A stretch of DNA of 37,317 nt from Candidatus Gottesmanbacteria bacterium (GCA_016218255.1 JACREN010000054.1:1-37317), one strand, 5' to 3'; positions 22,942-31,928 are shown, numbered from the stretch's first letter. Numbers and translations: made by a program. Notes: generated by a model from the sequence alone, not told the origin.

Positions 22942-24011
22942 AATTTTTCTCCCTGCCGAAATTCCATCGCCCTCAACGCTGCAAGAAGGATGCGGTTATT
23001 TTCTTTTGATTGCAGTCCGATGCGACTGAATTCCATATGCTCCAAGCCTGGTTCATTGATGTAGTCATGGCTTGCGATGCCTATTCGTTTCAGACGCAGG
23101 TGGAGCGAGTCTTCCCGATGACGCAGCAAAAAAATGCCGATGTGGGACCGTGAAGCGGCTTGGATAGAGGGAATATTCTGGATATCATTCCAGAATTCGG
23201 TACTTTCGTCCCGAATGAATTGCGACACGCGGTACAGGTGTTCTGTGTCTATGAGCGCAGCAGCCGCGGATGCACGGGACCGCTCCGGAATCATCTGGCG
23301 TTGGTTTACTTCTGCCATTTTTTGAATTACGCCCGGATGCCCGATCGCCATACCGACATGAATCTCGGGTAAGCCAAACGTCTTTGAAAATGTTTTTGTT
23401 ACCAGCACATTGGACCGGCAGCTGAGGAGCCGCACCGCCGACGCCTGATTGCCCGGATCGACAATTTCCTGATAAGCTTCGTCGACAACGACGAGACCGG
23501 GTGTAAGCTCCGCGATATGGTCAAGAGCTTCAATGTCCATAGTGAGCCCCGTGGGATTGTTGGGACGGCAAATCCATACCATGCCCGGCTGCTTTTCCTC
23601 TATTGTGTCGAGTAGTCCCTGTAAGAATGTCCCGTCGTAGGCAAAACCGTTTTCCGGCAGGGTCGGCACGGTCAGGATTTCTGCGCCGTGCCGCGCAATG
23701 CTTTGGGCGAGTGCAAAGTAGGTGGGTATCGGTAGTACGCATAGTTGCCCGGGGGCCAAAAATATCTGTGGCAATGCCCGTATCAACTCGTCGCTTCCGT
23801 TTCCTAATGCGACCATGTCTGCATCGACGGAGAGCCATGAAGCGATCTCCCCGCATAATTCCCGTTCACTCATCCCCTGGCAGTATTCAAGATTCTGTGA
23901 CAGAGTCGGGCTGTGGCCCAGCGGATTTCGAATTGTAGCAAAATCCAACGGTTGTCCGTGAACCGCTTCGTGCATGACGCCTCTTTCGATGATTGTTCGT
24001 TCGTATTCCAT
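22938..24011 (-). CDS. HisC/CobD-type PLP aminotransferase (class I/II)
   Basis: The 357-residue protein has the fold-type I pattern. HGQPLDFATIRNPLGHSP at the N-terminus resembles HisC and CobD, VALGNGSDELIRAL is the cofactor region, WICRPNNPTGLTMD carries the Asn that contacts PLP, VVDEAYQEI the Asp that holds its pyridine nitrogen, and TKTFSKTFGLPEIHVG the Schiff-base Lys. No other histidine or cobalamin genes are near, so the substrate is open. I chose the ATG at 24011 rather than a TTG at 24023. A terminator hairpin lies 14 bases upstream, which suggests attenuation. It is followed by the coupled GNAT gene. Confidence 0.8.
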   Translation of the reverse strand: MEYERTIIERGVMHEAVHGQPLDFATIRNPLGHSPTLSQNLEYCQGMSERELCGEIASWLSVDADMVALGNGSDELIRALPQIFLAPGQLCVLPIPTYFALAQSIARHGAEILTVPTLPENGFAYDGTFLQGLLDTIEEKQPGMVWICRPNNPTGLTMDIEALDHIAELTPGLVVVDEAYQEIVDPGNQASAVRLLSCRSNVLVTKTFSKTFGLPEIHVGMAIGHPGVIQKMAEVNQRQMIPERSRASAAAALIDTEHLYRVSQFIRDESTEFWNDIQNIPSIQAASRSHIGIFLLRHREDSLHLRLKRIGIASHDYINEPGLEHMEFSRIGLQSKENNRILLAALRAMEFRQGEKL

Positions 24012-24024
24012 ATTTTTTTCCAAT

Positions 24025-24049
24025 AAAAAACCTCCGTTTCAGGAGGTTT
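24025..24049 (-). terminator. Intrinsic terminator in the leader of the aminotransferase gene (attenuator-like)
   Basis: On the minus strand AAACCTCC, loop TGAAAC, GGAGGTTT and a run of T (plus-strand 24025-24030) form an 8-bp hairpin with a U-tract. It faces the aminotransferase gene and ends 14 bases before its ATG. No gene ends on the minus strand upstream of it, so it is more likely a leader terminator than an end-of-gene terminator. Confidence 0.65.
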
Positions 24050-24070
24050 GTTGTCGGCTTTGTGAATGAT

Positions 24071-24157
24071 GTATTATTTTATTGCCATAACAACCAGCCC
24101 CCTGAGTTTGGAGGTGTACGTAGAAAACTTTTTGTTTATCAGATGATTACTGCACAT
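24071..24157 (-). other. Possible leader-peptide ORF upstream of the attenuator
   Basis: An ATG at 24157 opens a 28-codon frame that starts MCSNHLINKKF and ends VVMAIK with a stop about 20 bases before the terminator hairpin. It has no Shine-Dalgarno site. It contains one His codon only, so classical histidine attenuation is not supported. Location alone makes it a candidate. Confidence 0.25.
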
Positions 24158-24179
24158 GATCATATCATGATACCATGTG

Positions 24180-24215
24180 TTGTTAATTGTGGCAAGAATG
24201 GGCTACAATGAGAGT
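24180..24215 (+). promoter_or_regulatory. Leaderless promoter of the penicillin-binding protein gene
   Basis: TTGTTA (24180-24185), an 18-base spacer, TACAAT (24204-24209) and exactly 6 bases to the ATG at 24216. Immediately upstream lies a nested dyad: CATGAT and ATCATG around CAT (24155-24169), the palindrome TATCATGATA (24164-24173), and outer CACATG/CATGTG (24153-24179). A repressor site is possible. Confidence 0.55.
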
Positions 24216-26798
24216 ATGTTTGATATCTTCCAGACGCGGCAGATGCGACGGAGCCGCGGCATCCCCGGATCCCGGCTTCCTATGTTTGCGCGTTTGGCGA
24301 CTCTGGCATTTTTTGCTATCACCGGATCGGTATTGTTTGTAGGTTTACTATTTGCCTGGTATGCCAAAGACCTACCGCGCCCCGATAAAGTAAAGCGAAG
24401 TGACGGACTCTCAACGGTAATTCTCGACCGAAACGGTGAAAGTCTGTATGACATATTTGAGGACGAAAATCGTATCCCCGTGAAATGGGAAGATATCCCT
24501 CAATATCTGAAAGATGGCACGGTGGCGGTAGAAGATAAAGATTTCTACAAGCATCAGGGACTGTCTTCTTCTGGCATTCTTCGGGCGCTCGTAAACATAT
24601 TTGTATTCCGTAATTTTCAGGGAGGCTCCACTCTAACACAACAACTCGTGAAAACCGTTCTTTTGACACAGGAACGGACGCTACCCCGCAAAATTAAAGA
24701 GGCTATATTGGCTATCCAAATTGAGCGGAAATATAAAAAAGATGAAATTCTGCAGATGTATCTTAATGAAGCGCCGTACGGGGGCACCGCGGTAGGTGTG
24801 GAGTCTGCATCGCAATACTATTTTGGAAAACCTGTCAAGGAATTGGGACTTGCGGAAAGCGCAATATTAGCGGGTCTTCCTCAGTCTCCCAGCAGGTACT
24901 CGCCGTTTGGTGCTGATCCCAAAGCTTTTGTCTGGCGTACGCAGCAGGTCTTGCGGAGGATGAGGGAAGACGGATATATTTCTGCTGTGTCGGAGACTGA
25001 AGCACGGAAACAATTGAATGTCATGAAGTTTAGCGAAGATCATAGTAGTTTGCGTGCCCCTCATTTTGTGGCATATGTCAAAGAACAACTTGTGGAAAAA
25101 TTTGGGTCCAAAATGGTGGAAGGAGGCGGGCTCCGTGTTACTACGTCTCTGGACTGGAAGTTGCAGCAGAAAGCACAGGAGATCGTGGCCGATGAAGTAA
25201 AAACTGCAAAAACTCTTAAAGTGTCTAATGGTGCGGCTGTGGTGATAGATCCCAAAGCCGGCGAAATTCTAGCCATGGTGGGATCCAAGGATTACTCAGC
25301 CACCGATGCCAGCGGCTTTAAATTTAACGTCGCGACGCAAGGACTGCGTCAGCCCGGAAGCGCGCTCAAACCCATTACGTACGCGGCTGCAATGAAAAAG
25401 GGATACACTGCCTCGATGCTTCTTATGGACGTAGACACAAAATACCCTTCTGGAGACACGGCGAAGCCGGAGTATAATCCAAAAAATTATGACGGTAAAT
25501 TTCGTGGCCCCATGCATCTGCGGTATGCTCTTGCTAATTCCGTTAATACGATTGCAGTAAAAGTAAGTGCTCTTGTCGGGGTGCATGATATTCTTCGGAC
25601 TGCTTTTGACATGGGCATAACGTCGCTCGCGCCGACGGATGAAAACAGCAGACGCATCGGCCTCTCTCTCACATTGGGCGGCGGTGAGGTGAGACTCTTG
25701 GATTTGACGAGTGCGTTTGGCGTGTTTGCCACCGGAGGGTTCCGTCAAAATCCGGTTTCAATTCTCAAAGTCGAAGATGCGAAGCGAAAAGTCTTATTTG
25801 AACAAAAATCGGTTTCTCCTCGGCGCGTGTTGGCAGATGACGTTTCCTATATTATTTCCAACATTCTTTCTGATAACGATGCCCGGAAGGAGGTATTCGG
25901 AACCAGGTCTTATCTTGTTATCCCTGGGCACACGGTTGCCGTGAAAACCGGAACCACAGATGATAAACGGGATAACTGGACTGTCGGATACACGCAATCT
26001 GTGGTGGTGGGAGTATGGGTTGGAAACAATGATAATTCGCCCATGCATCCCTCATTGGCGTCAGGAGTCACGGGAGCGGCCCCAATCTGGCGCAGGATTA
26101 TCATGGAAGCCGTGAAGGGAAAGGCCGATGAGCCGTTTGTCCGGCCTGATTCTGTGGTTGAGATGGATATTGATGCATATGGCGGAGGTCTGCCGGTTGA
26201 CGGGTATCCGAAGCGTAAGGAAGTATTTATTAAAGGAACGGAACCGACTGGTCCAGCAGGAATCTACCAAAATTTGAAAATTTCCAAAAAAGACAGCAAT
26301 AAGCTGGCCAATAGTGTGGAGATTGCAAAGCTAGAATATGATACGAAGCAGTATGTGGTATTTCTTGAGAACGATCCAGTGTCCGGTGACGGAAAAAACC
26401 GTTGGCAGGAAGGGATCGATGCATGGATCGGCGGCCAGGGAGAGCCGAAATTTCATCCACCGAAAGATGTATATCAGGGCACGGACCAGATCGGTGTCAC
26501 GATAAAAGAGCCATCCGATGGATCACAGGTAAATACGAATGACGTAAAGATTGTGGCAGAGGCAGGAAGTTTGAATGATATTACCAGAATGGAAGTGTTT
26601 GTCGATGATGTGCGCGTCGTGGATAAAGGAGATAAGAAAATTTCGGAAACGATTTCTGTAGCCAATGGTTCGTACCGGACAATTAAAGTGAAGGCGACGG
26701 ATAGCAAGGGAAATGCTGCGGAAGCCTCTATCCATATCGGCGTTAATCAGGCGTATGCGACGCCGACTCCCGCTTTAACACCTACTCCAATGCCGTAA
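24216..26798 (+). CDS. Class A penicillin-binding protein (PBP1A-like), bifunctional
   Basis: The 860-residue protein has one transmembrane helix at about residues 27-49. A GT51 glycosyltransferase domain follows, with catalytic Glu in VAVEDKDFYKHQG (about 106), GGSTLTQQLVK and KEAILAIQIERKYKKDEILQMYLN. The transpeptidase domain has SxxK in RQPGSALKPI (Ser382, Lys385), SxN in LANSVNT (442-444) and KTGTT (577-581). An Ig-like C-terminal domain (IKEPSDGSQVNTNDVKIVAEA to DSKGNAAEASIHIGV parts) and a Pro-Thr tail follow. It polymerises and cross-links peptidoglycan outside the membrane. I chose the start at 24216 because the -10 box is 6 bases before it. The 3' end overlaps coaBC by 17 bases. Confidence 0.93.
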   Translation: MFDIFQTRQMRRSRGIPGSRLPMFARLATLAFFAITGSVLFVGLLFAWYAKDLPRPDKVKRSDGLSTVILDRNGESLYDIFEDENRIPVKWEDIPQYLKDGTVAVEDKDFYKHQGLSSSGILRALVNIFVFRNFQGGSTLTQQLVKTVLLTQERTLPRKIKEAILAIQIERKYKKDEILQMYLNEAPYGGTAVGVESASQYYFGKPVKELGLAESAILAGLPQSPSRYSPFGADPKAFVWRTQQVLRRMREDGYISAVSETEARKQLNVMKFSEDHSSLRAPHFVAYVKEQLVEKFGSKMVEGGGLRVTTSLDWKLQQKAQEIVADEVKTAKTLKVSNGAAVVIDPKAGEILAMVGSKDYSATDASGFKFNVATQGLRQPGSALKPITYAAAMKKGYTASMLLMDVDTKYPSGDTAKPEYNPKNYDGKFRGPMHLRYALANSVNTIAVKVSALVGVHDILRTAFDMGITSLAPTDENSRRIGLSLTLGGGEVRLLDLTSAFGVFATGGFRQNPVSILKVEDAKRKVLFEQKSVSPRRVLADDVSYIISNILSDNDARKEVFGTRSYLVIPGHTVAVKTGTTDDKRDNWTVGYTQSVVVGVWVGNNDNSPMHPSLASGVTGAAPIWRRIIMEAVKGKADEPFVRPDSVVEMDIDAYGGGLPVDGYPKRKEVFIKGTEPTGPAGIYQNLKISKKDSNKLANSVEIAKLEYDTKQYVVFLENDPVSGDGKNRWQEGIDAWIGGQGEPKFHPPKDVYQGTDQIGVTIKEPSDGSQVNTNDVKIVAEAGSLNDITRMEVFVDDVRVVDKGDKKISETISVANGSYRTIKVKATDSKGNAAEASIHIGVNQAYATPTPALTPTPMP

Positions 26799-27993
26799 TT
26801 GCATCAAGAATTTTTTCTGCAATCACTTGCTTTGATGCAAGCGGTATCTGGGTTACTCTATCGTCTCTTGTGACGATCGTCACCTCATTTGTGTCAGTGC
26901 CGAATCCCTGATTCGGCCGGTCGATGTGATTAGCAACCACCATGTCTGCCCGGCTTTCCCGTAATTTTTGTTTTGCTTTTGCAATAAGCTCATCATCTGT
27001 ACAGTCTGGTTCTGCTTTGAATGCGACGAGCAATAGGTTTGGATTTATTTGTTTGAGTGAGTCTACAATTTTTTTGTTCGGTTTCAGTATGACTGTATGG
27101 GAAGATTTTGATGATAATTTCCCCGAAACTTTTTTGATCGTAAAATCAGAAACTGCTGCAGTGTGGATGAGGATATCAGCGGATGGCACTTCCTTTGCAA
27201 GAATTTTTTCAAGGTCGCCTGCGGTTTCAACGATACATTCGGGGATTGCATAGCGGGGCCTCACCGATGAAGATGACCTGACGAGAAGAACTTCTGCGCC
27301 GCGGACATGTGCCGCCTCGGCAATGGCCGCCCCCATTTTGCCGCTGGCGCGGTTGGTGAGTACCCGGACGTCATCGATGGACTCGATTGTTCCTCCCGAT
27401 GTAACAACCAGCCGTTTATTTTTGAGACTCCTTGCTTGGCTGAGAAAACGAAGTATTTCTGACTCTATAACATTGGGAGCCGGCAGTCTCCCCTGTCCGA
27501 CGTCTCCGCATGCAAGGAGACCTGAGTCAGGGTCAAATACATGATACCCAAAACTGCGAAGCGCTGCGATATTTTTCTGTGTTGCAGGATGCATCCACAT
27601 ACTGGTATTCATTGATGGAAAAATGAGAATTGGACACGTCGCCGCAAGCACGGTAGTGGTCAGGTAATCATCGGCTACGCCGTGAGCAAGTTTCGCCAGC
27701 ACATTTGCCGTGGCAGGAGCAATGACCATAAGATGCGCTGCTTTGGCAAGGTTTATATGATCCACTGATTTTTTCTGAATAATTTCGCGGTAATCAAAGG
27801 TTGCATCAAATAGCGCAGTCCGCACTTTGTTTCCTGACACTTTTTCAAATTGTTCCGGTGGTACGATGCTACCCGCTGCCTGAGTCATGACGACGACGCA
27901 GTTTATTCCTTTTGCTTTTACTTTTGGGATAAGGTCGAGCATTTTGCATGCTGCAATCCCTCCGGTGATGCCAAAAACAATCGTTTGTTTCAT
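26782..27993 (-). CDS. coaBC: Bifunctional phosphopantothenoylcysteine decarboxylase / phosphopantothenate-cysteine ligase
   Basis: The 403-residue protein has the flavoprotein CoaC half with GITGGIAACKMLDL, active-site His in SVDHINLAKAAHLMVIAPATAN, the PSMNTSMW motif and the DSGLLACGDVGQGRLP flap with the reducing Cys. The CoaB half (about 185-400) has TSGGTIESIDDVRVLTNRASGKMG and the ADMVVANH region. It converts 4'-phosphopantothenate to 4'-phosphopantetheine for coenzyme A. A TATAAT box overlaps the pheT stop 5 bases before the ATG, so it may also be transcribed separately from pheT. Confidence 0.95.
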   Translation of the reverse strand: MKQTIVFGITGGIAACKMLDLIPKVKAKGINCVVVMTQAAGSIVPPEQFEKVSGNKVRTALFDATFDYREIIQKKSVDHINLAKAAHLMVIAPATANVLAKLAHGVADDYLTTTVLAATCPILIFPSMNTSMWMHPATQKNIAALRSFGYHVFDPDSGLLACGDVGQGRLPAPNVIESEILRFLSQARSLKNKRLVVTSGGTIESIDDVRVLTNRASGKMGAAIAEAAHVRGAEVLLVRSSSSVRPRYAIPECIVETAGDLEKILAKEVPSADILIHTAAVSDFTIKKVSGKLSSKSSHTVILKPNKKIVDSLKQINPNLLLVAFKAEPDCTDDELIAKAKQKLRESRADMVVANHIDRPNQGFGTDTNEVTIVTRDDRVTQIPLASKQVIAEKILDAITALE

Positions 27994-27999
27994 GAGTGA

Positions 28000-30015
28000 T
28001 TATATATTTTTGAGCGTTGCGTTAAATCTTTCAGCGGCCAGTTCAATGAGTATAGACCGAATCGGCTGTATATCGGTTTGCGTCAAGTTTTTGGTAGGGT
28101 CCTGATATGTGATATGAAAGGTTCTCGTGTTTTCATAGCTGTCGAGAAGTTCTACATCGCTTACGAGCGGATGGGCGGATTTAAGGGCGGTAAGAATTGG
28201 GCCAACGGATGTTTGCGGTGGTAGGACGAATGCCAGATCCTCGTAGCTTGCCGGATATTTCGGGATGGGGATATATATTTGTTGCGGGTGGGCATGGGCG
28301 ACCATTTTTGCAATATTGAGATCAAGAATTGTGATCGGCACCGCAATTCCTAACGCATGTTGGAGATCGTCGCGAAGAAGTCCAATCGACCCGTATGTTC
28401 CGAGGGATAGTCGGGCATTTGGATTTTTCCACTCAAGCGGTTGTTTCGGATCCGGATTCGGGAACGGTATACCGAAGTGTGCATATAGTGATTCTGCAAG
28501 GCCCTTCGCTTCGAGAAAATGATTTCCGCTCCACGCGACGACGAGGATCGGCGTTTCTTTAGGAAGCGTTTCAGGTGACCACTCATAGATCATGGAGAGT
28601 TCAAAGAGTTTGTGCTTCTGCGTGGTATTGAGATTTTCTTTGATCACCTGAAAGACGCTAGGTTGAAGCGTAGGCCGCATGTACACCCACTCGTTGGACA
28701 AGGGATTGGCGATTTTATACGCTTTTGTTTTATCCAATCCGAAAATGTCCATGAGTTCTTCCGAGATCATGGAATAGGTATACGTTTCGGTGTATCCCCA
28801 ATCGCGCAGGCGCACTTTAATTTCTTCTTCCCAGTTGAGCTGCGGATCAGGCATCGTTACCGGAGGCGCGCTGTCCGGAAGGGTCGGCGTGATGGCGTGA
28901 TAGCCGTAGATACGTGCGAGTTCCTCGATGATGTCGACGTCAATCGTCACGTCGCGGCGGAAACTAGGAACGGTGACGGTGATATTATCTTTGATAACGT
29001 TTGTTTGGAAGCCGAGGGGTTTGAGAATATCAATAATCTCTTTGTCTGCAAGATGCTTGCCGATGTAGGCATCAGATTTCGAACGCGAGACGGAAACGGA
29101 GTATGGTTTGTAGGGTTTGGGATAGATATCGTAGAGTTTGCTTGCCACCTGGCCTCCGGCAAGTTCGGTCATGAGTTCTGTTCCTTTGGCAAACGCGGGG
29201 AGGACAAGTTCGGGGTCTGTCCCCTTTTCAAAGAGTCCACCGGCTTCCGTACGGTGAGAGAGATGCATCATCGTTTTGCGAATATGGGTGGGATCGTAAG
29301 TCTGGAGGAAGAGAATGACGGTTTTGGTTGTGCTTTTTATCGCTGAATTTTGGGCACCCATCACCCCACAAAGGTCAATGAGTCTCCCCTTTTCATCCTG
29401 GATGACGATGTCCTCGCCAGGCAGCGTGTGGGATTTGCCATCAAGTGTGATTAATCGTTCACCCTTTTTGGATGCGCGAAGAATCATGGTGGCATGATTT
29501 GCTTTGTCTGAAATTGCGTCAAAGTCAAACGCATGCGCTGGTTGGCCGTATGCGCGCATCAGATAATTTGTAATATCAATGATATTATTTATGCTTCGCA
29601 TGCCCGTGGCTTCCAATTTTTTCTTCAGCCAATCCGGCGAAGGCTTGATCGTGACATTTTCAAAAACCATAGAGGTCCAACGCGGATTGAGGATGGGATC
29701 GGTTTTGATGGTGAGAGTTTTATTAATGATTTTAGCCCCCAAGGGTCTCACGCTTTGTGCGTACGGATCGTGCAGGAGTTTAGCGGGGATACCAAAGCGC
29801 GGGAGAATGGCCGCTGCCTCGCGTGCGACACCCACGACAGACATGGCATCCGGGCGATTCGTTGTGATCTCGATGTCATAGATGGGTTCGCCGCTTTCCT
29901 TGTGTATCCGTTCCACGGACGGACCGCAAAGCGATAAATACTCCTTAATTTGCTTGGGATTAGCTTTGGTAATCAAAAATTCTCGTAACCAGGAATCAGG
30001 TATTAAAATATTCAT
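28000..30015 (-). CDS. pheT: Phenylalanyl-tRNA synthetase beta subunit, lacking the OB-fold tRNA-binding domain
   Basis: The 671-residue protein starts with MNILIPDSWLREFLI and goes almost directly from EYLSLCGPSVERI (about 30) to YDIEITTNRPDAMSVVGVARE (45-65). The EMAP-like B2 domain that normally lies between these is absent. The B3/B4 editing domain is present (SPDWLKKKLEATGMRSINNIIDITNY, GQPAHAFDFD). It is followed by the B5 and catalytic-like domains (RDVTIDVDIIEELARIYGY) and a C-terminal anticodon-binding FDX-ACB domain (PASYEDLAFVLPP to the end). It pairs with the alpha subunit, encoded just upstream as an AlaX fusion. Confidence 0.94.
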   Translation of the reverse strand: MNILIPDSWLREFLITKANPKQIKEYLSLCGPSVERIHKESGEPIYDIEITTNRPDAMSVVGVAREAAAILPRFGIPAKLLHDPYAQSVRPLGAKIINKTLTIKTDPILNPRWTSMVFENVTIKPSPDWLKKKLEATGMRSINNIIDITNYLMRAYGQPAHAFDFDAISDKANHATMILRASKKGERLITLDGKSHTLPGEDIVIQDEKGRLIDLCGVMGAQNSAIKSTTKTVILFLQTYDPTHIRKTMMHLSHRTEAGGLFEKGTDPELVLPAFAKGTELMTELAGGQVASKLYDIYPKPYKPYSVSVSRSKSDAYIGKHLADKEIIDILKPLGFQTNVIKDNITVTVPSFRRDVTIDVDIIEELARIYGYHAITPTLPDSAPPVTMPDPQLNWEEEIKVRLRDWGYTETYTYSMISEELMDIFGLDKTKAYKIANPLSNEWVYMRPTLQPSVFQVIKENLNTTQKHKLFELSMIYEWSPETLPKETPILVVAWSGNHFLEAKGLAESLYAHFGIPFPNPDPKQPLEWKNPNARLSLGTYGSIGLLRDDLQHALGIAVPITILDLNIAKMVAHAHPQQIYIPIPKYPASYEDLAFVLPPQTSVGPILTALKSAHPLVSDVELLDSYENTRTFHITYQDPTKNLTQTDIQPIRSILIELAAERFNATLKNI

Positions 30016-30018
30016 ATA

Positions 30019-31812
30019 TTAGAATTGCTCCAAAAATAGTACGTCATTTCCGTAAAGCAATCGGATGTCATCCAATTTTGTACCGGATTTCATCATGGCC
30101 ACACGTTCGACTCCCCAACCGAATGCGAATCCGTTGTATATTTTGGTATCAATGCCGCCGGCATGTAAAACATTCGGATGCACCATGCCTGCACCGCCCA
30201 GTTCGAGCCATCCTTCTTTGCACAGTTTACATCCTTTGCCCAGGCAGACACCGCAGTTGATGTCTACTTCAAACGACGGTTCGGTAAATTGAAAATGAAA
30301 TGGCCGGAGCCGGCTTTTGCGTTCTGGGCCGTAATAATTTTTGAAAAAGAAATCCATGACTCCTTTGAGATCACCGATAGAAACATTTTTATCAACATAG
30401 AGTCCTTCAAATTGGTGAAACATGGGTACGTGGGATACATCGGACTGGCGCCGGTAACACTTGGCGATATTTATCATACGGATAGGAAGTTTGCCTTTTT
30501 CCATTTCCCGCACCTGCCCGTTACTCGTATGAGGAGTAAGCACTATTTGTGAAAACCTTTGCCTTTTATCTTTTGTCTTCTTACTTTCTATAAAAAAGGT
30601 TTCCCATTCATCCCGCGCCGGGTGGTGCGGCGGCATATTAAGCGATTCAAAGGCATAGTAATCCCAGTCGACCTCCGGGTGCCGGACGCGCGTGAATCCG
30701 ATCCGTTCAAAGATGCGGGTAATCTCGCTGATAGCCTGAGATACAATATGCAGGTGGCCTTCAGGAGGCCGCGTGCCGGGAGCCGTGGCGTCAAACCATT
30801 CATTATTTACCGACTGCTTATAGCTATCGGCAGGTTGCAGATTCTGCAGTTCCTTTTCAATAGACTGTTTCACGTCATTAACGACTGCACCTACCTGCCC
30901 GCGGTCTGCCACAGGTATTAGTCGGATTTGGCGCGTAAGTTTCGCAAGCTCACTTTTGTTACCCAATAGCTCCATGCGCAGCTGGTCCATTGGCTTTTCT
31001 TTGGCTCGAAGACTATGTAGTGCGTCCTGCTGGACTTCAAGCAGAAGCCCGATAAAGTTCGGCGTGGTTATGGCTGCTTCATCGGCGACGTGTTCCTGTT
31101 GGACTGTATCCTGGAGCGCATAATAGACCCGGACGGATTCTTCTGTATTTTCCAAACGCAGGATGGTGATCGTGCCTACTTCTGCGGTTCGGGAAACCTG
31201 TGTCCCGCCGTCCGGTATGGGCGCATAGCCCTGGATTTCTACAATACGCAGGGGTTTATTTGCTGGAAGATGCTCAGGAGTCCATGCGGCGCGCTGCTTC
31301 AGTTCCTCGAGCGTGACAAATTCAGTTTTTATGGGAACATTACTTTGTACGATTATATTTGTTTTCGTCTCTATAGGATATTTTTTGTCGAGTGGGATGG
31401 TTCCTTGGTATTCGATATACGGATTATTGCCGTGTTCTCCTTTTTTGGGGATAATTCCCTGGCAGGTCGCCATAACCGCTTCGTGGACTATGTGTCCTGC
31501 GCTATGGACACGCATGTTGTGGTATCGTGTATGCCAGTCTATAGTACATTCGACTGATTCCCCCTCTCCTATAGCGCCTTCTAATGAACATTCATGGATG
31601 GCTTCACCGGACTGCATTTTAACGTGTTTAACTAGCGCTTTTCCGTTAGTTCCCTTGATCGTTCCTTTGTCAGACGGTTGACCACCTCCCTGAGGGTAGA
31701 AGATCGTCTGATCGAGGATGATTTCCCACCCGCCCCCTTTTTTGGTACACGAGATCACCCGAGCCGTAAGCTCCTGCTTATAACTGTCAGTCATGTAAAT
31801 AAGAGTGGTCAT
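30019..31812 (-). CDS. pheS: Fusion of an AlaX-like editing domain with phenylalanyl-tRNA synthetase alpha subunit
   Basis: The 597-residue protein has two parts. Residues 1-240 look like AlaX: YMTDSYKQEL, IFYPQGGGQPSDKGTI, VHSAGHIVHEAV (His103, His107 of HxxxH) and PIPDGGTQVSRTAEVG. The usual CGGTH metal motif here is DGGTQ (Asp201, Gln205), so two of four zinc ligands are changed. Residues about 255-597 are a complete PheS: the N-terminal coiled coil (LRMELLGNKSELAKLTRQIR), motif 2 CYRRQSDVSHVPMFHQFEG, a four-Cys zinc knuckle CGVCLGKGCKLC (520-531) and motif 3 GFGWGVERVAMM-like FAFGWGVERVAMM. PheS alone is about 340 residues. The frame is continuous, with no sign of a frameshift. It is 3 bases before pheT. 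Confidence 0.9.
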   Translation of the reverse strand: MTTLIYMTDSYKQELTARVISCTKKGGGWEIILDQTIFYPQGGGQPSDKGTIKGTNGKALVKHVKMQSGEAIHECSLEGAIGEGESVECTIDWHTRYHNMRVHSAGHIVHEAVMATCQGIIPKKGEHGNNPYIEYQGTIPLDKKYPIETKTNIIVQSNVPIKTEFVTLEELKQRAAWTPEHLPANKPLRIVEIQGYAPIPDGGTQVSRTAEVGTITILRLENTEESVRVYYALQDTVQQEHVADEAAITTPNFIGLLLEVQQDALHSLRAKEKPMDQLRMELLGNKSELAKLTRQIRLIPVADRGQVGAVVNDVKQSIEKELQNLQPADSYKQSVNNEWFDATAPGTRPPEGHLHIVSQAISEITRIFERIGFTRVRHPEVDWDYYAFESLNMPPHHPARDEWETFFIESKKTKDKRQRFSQIVLTPHTSNGQVREMEKGKLPIRMINIAKCYRRQSDVSHVPMFHQFEGLYVDKNVSIGDLKGVMDFFFKNYYGPERKSRLRPFHFQFTEPSFEVDINCGVCLGKGCKLCKEGWLELGGAGMVHPNVLHAGGIDTKIYNGFAFGWGVERVAMMKSGTKLDDIRLLYGNDVLFLEQF

Positions 31813-31928
31813 AATAATAAACTCATTGTACGGCCGGTACTAAAATGTAGCAATACATGATCACCATATTGATTTAGGCGATATTTGTAGTGAGTTATAA
31901 TTATAAACTGTTGCTCGGGTTGCCGCAT
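31809..31928 (-). other. Possible 39-residue upstream ORF coupled to the AlaX-PheS gene
   Basis: An ATG at 31928 preceded by a strong GGAGG site 6 bases upstream opens a 39-codon frame (starts MRQPEQQFIIITHYKY) whose TGA overlaps the pheS fusion ATG as ATGA. Such spacing is typical of translational coupling. It has two Phe codons only and no recognisable domain. It conflicts with a promoter placed inside it at 31825-31853; both cannot be the sole start signal. Confidence 0.4.
31825..31853 (-). promoter_or_regulatory. Candidate promoter of pheS-pheT
   Basis: On the minus strand: TTGCTA (31848-31853, 4 of 6), a 17-base spacer and TACAAT (31825-31830, 5 of 6), 12 bases before the ATG at 31812. 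It gives a 5' leader of about 5 bases. Confidence 0.4.

Noticed and set aside
24071..24157. Classical histidine attenuation by the leader frame
   Set aside because: The frame has a single His codon and no run of any regulatory amino acid.
28612..29346. A 244-codon open frame on the plus strand inside pheT
   Set aside because: It lies wholly antisense to a confident PheT and its translation shows no recognisable domain; it reflects codon bias of the opposite strand.
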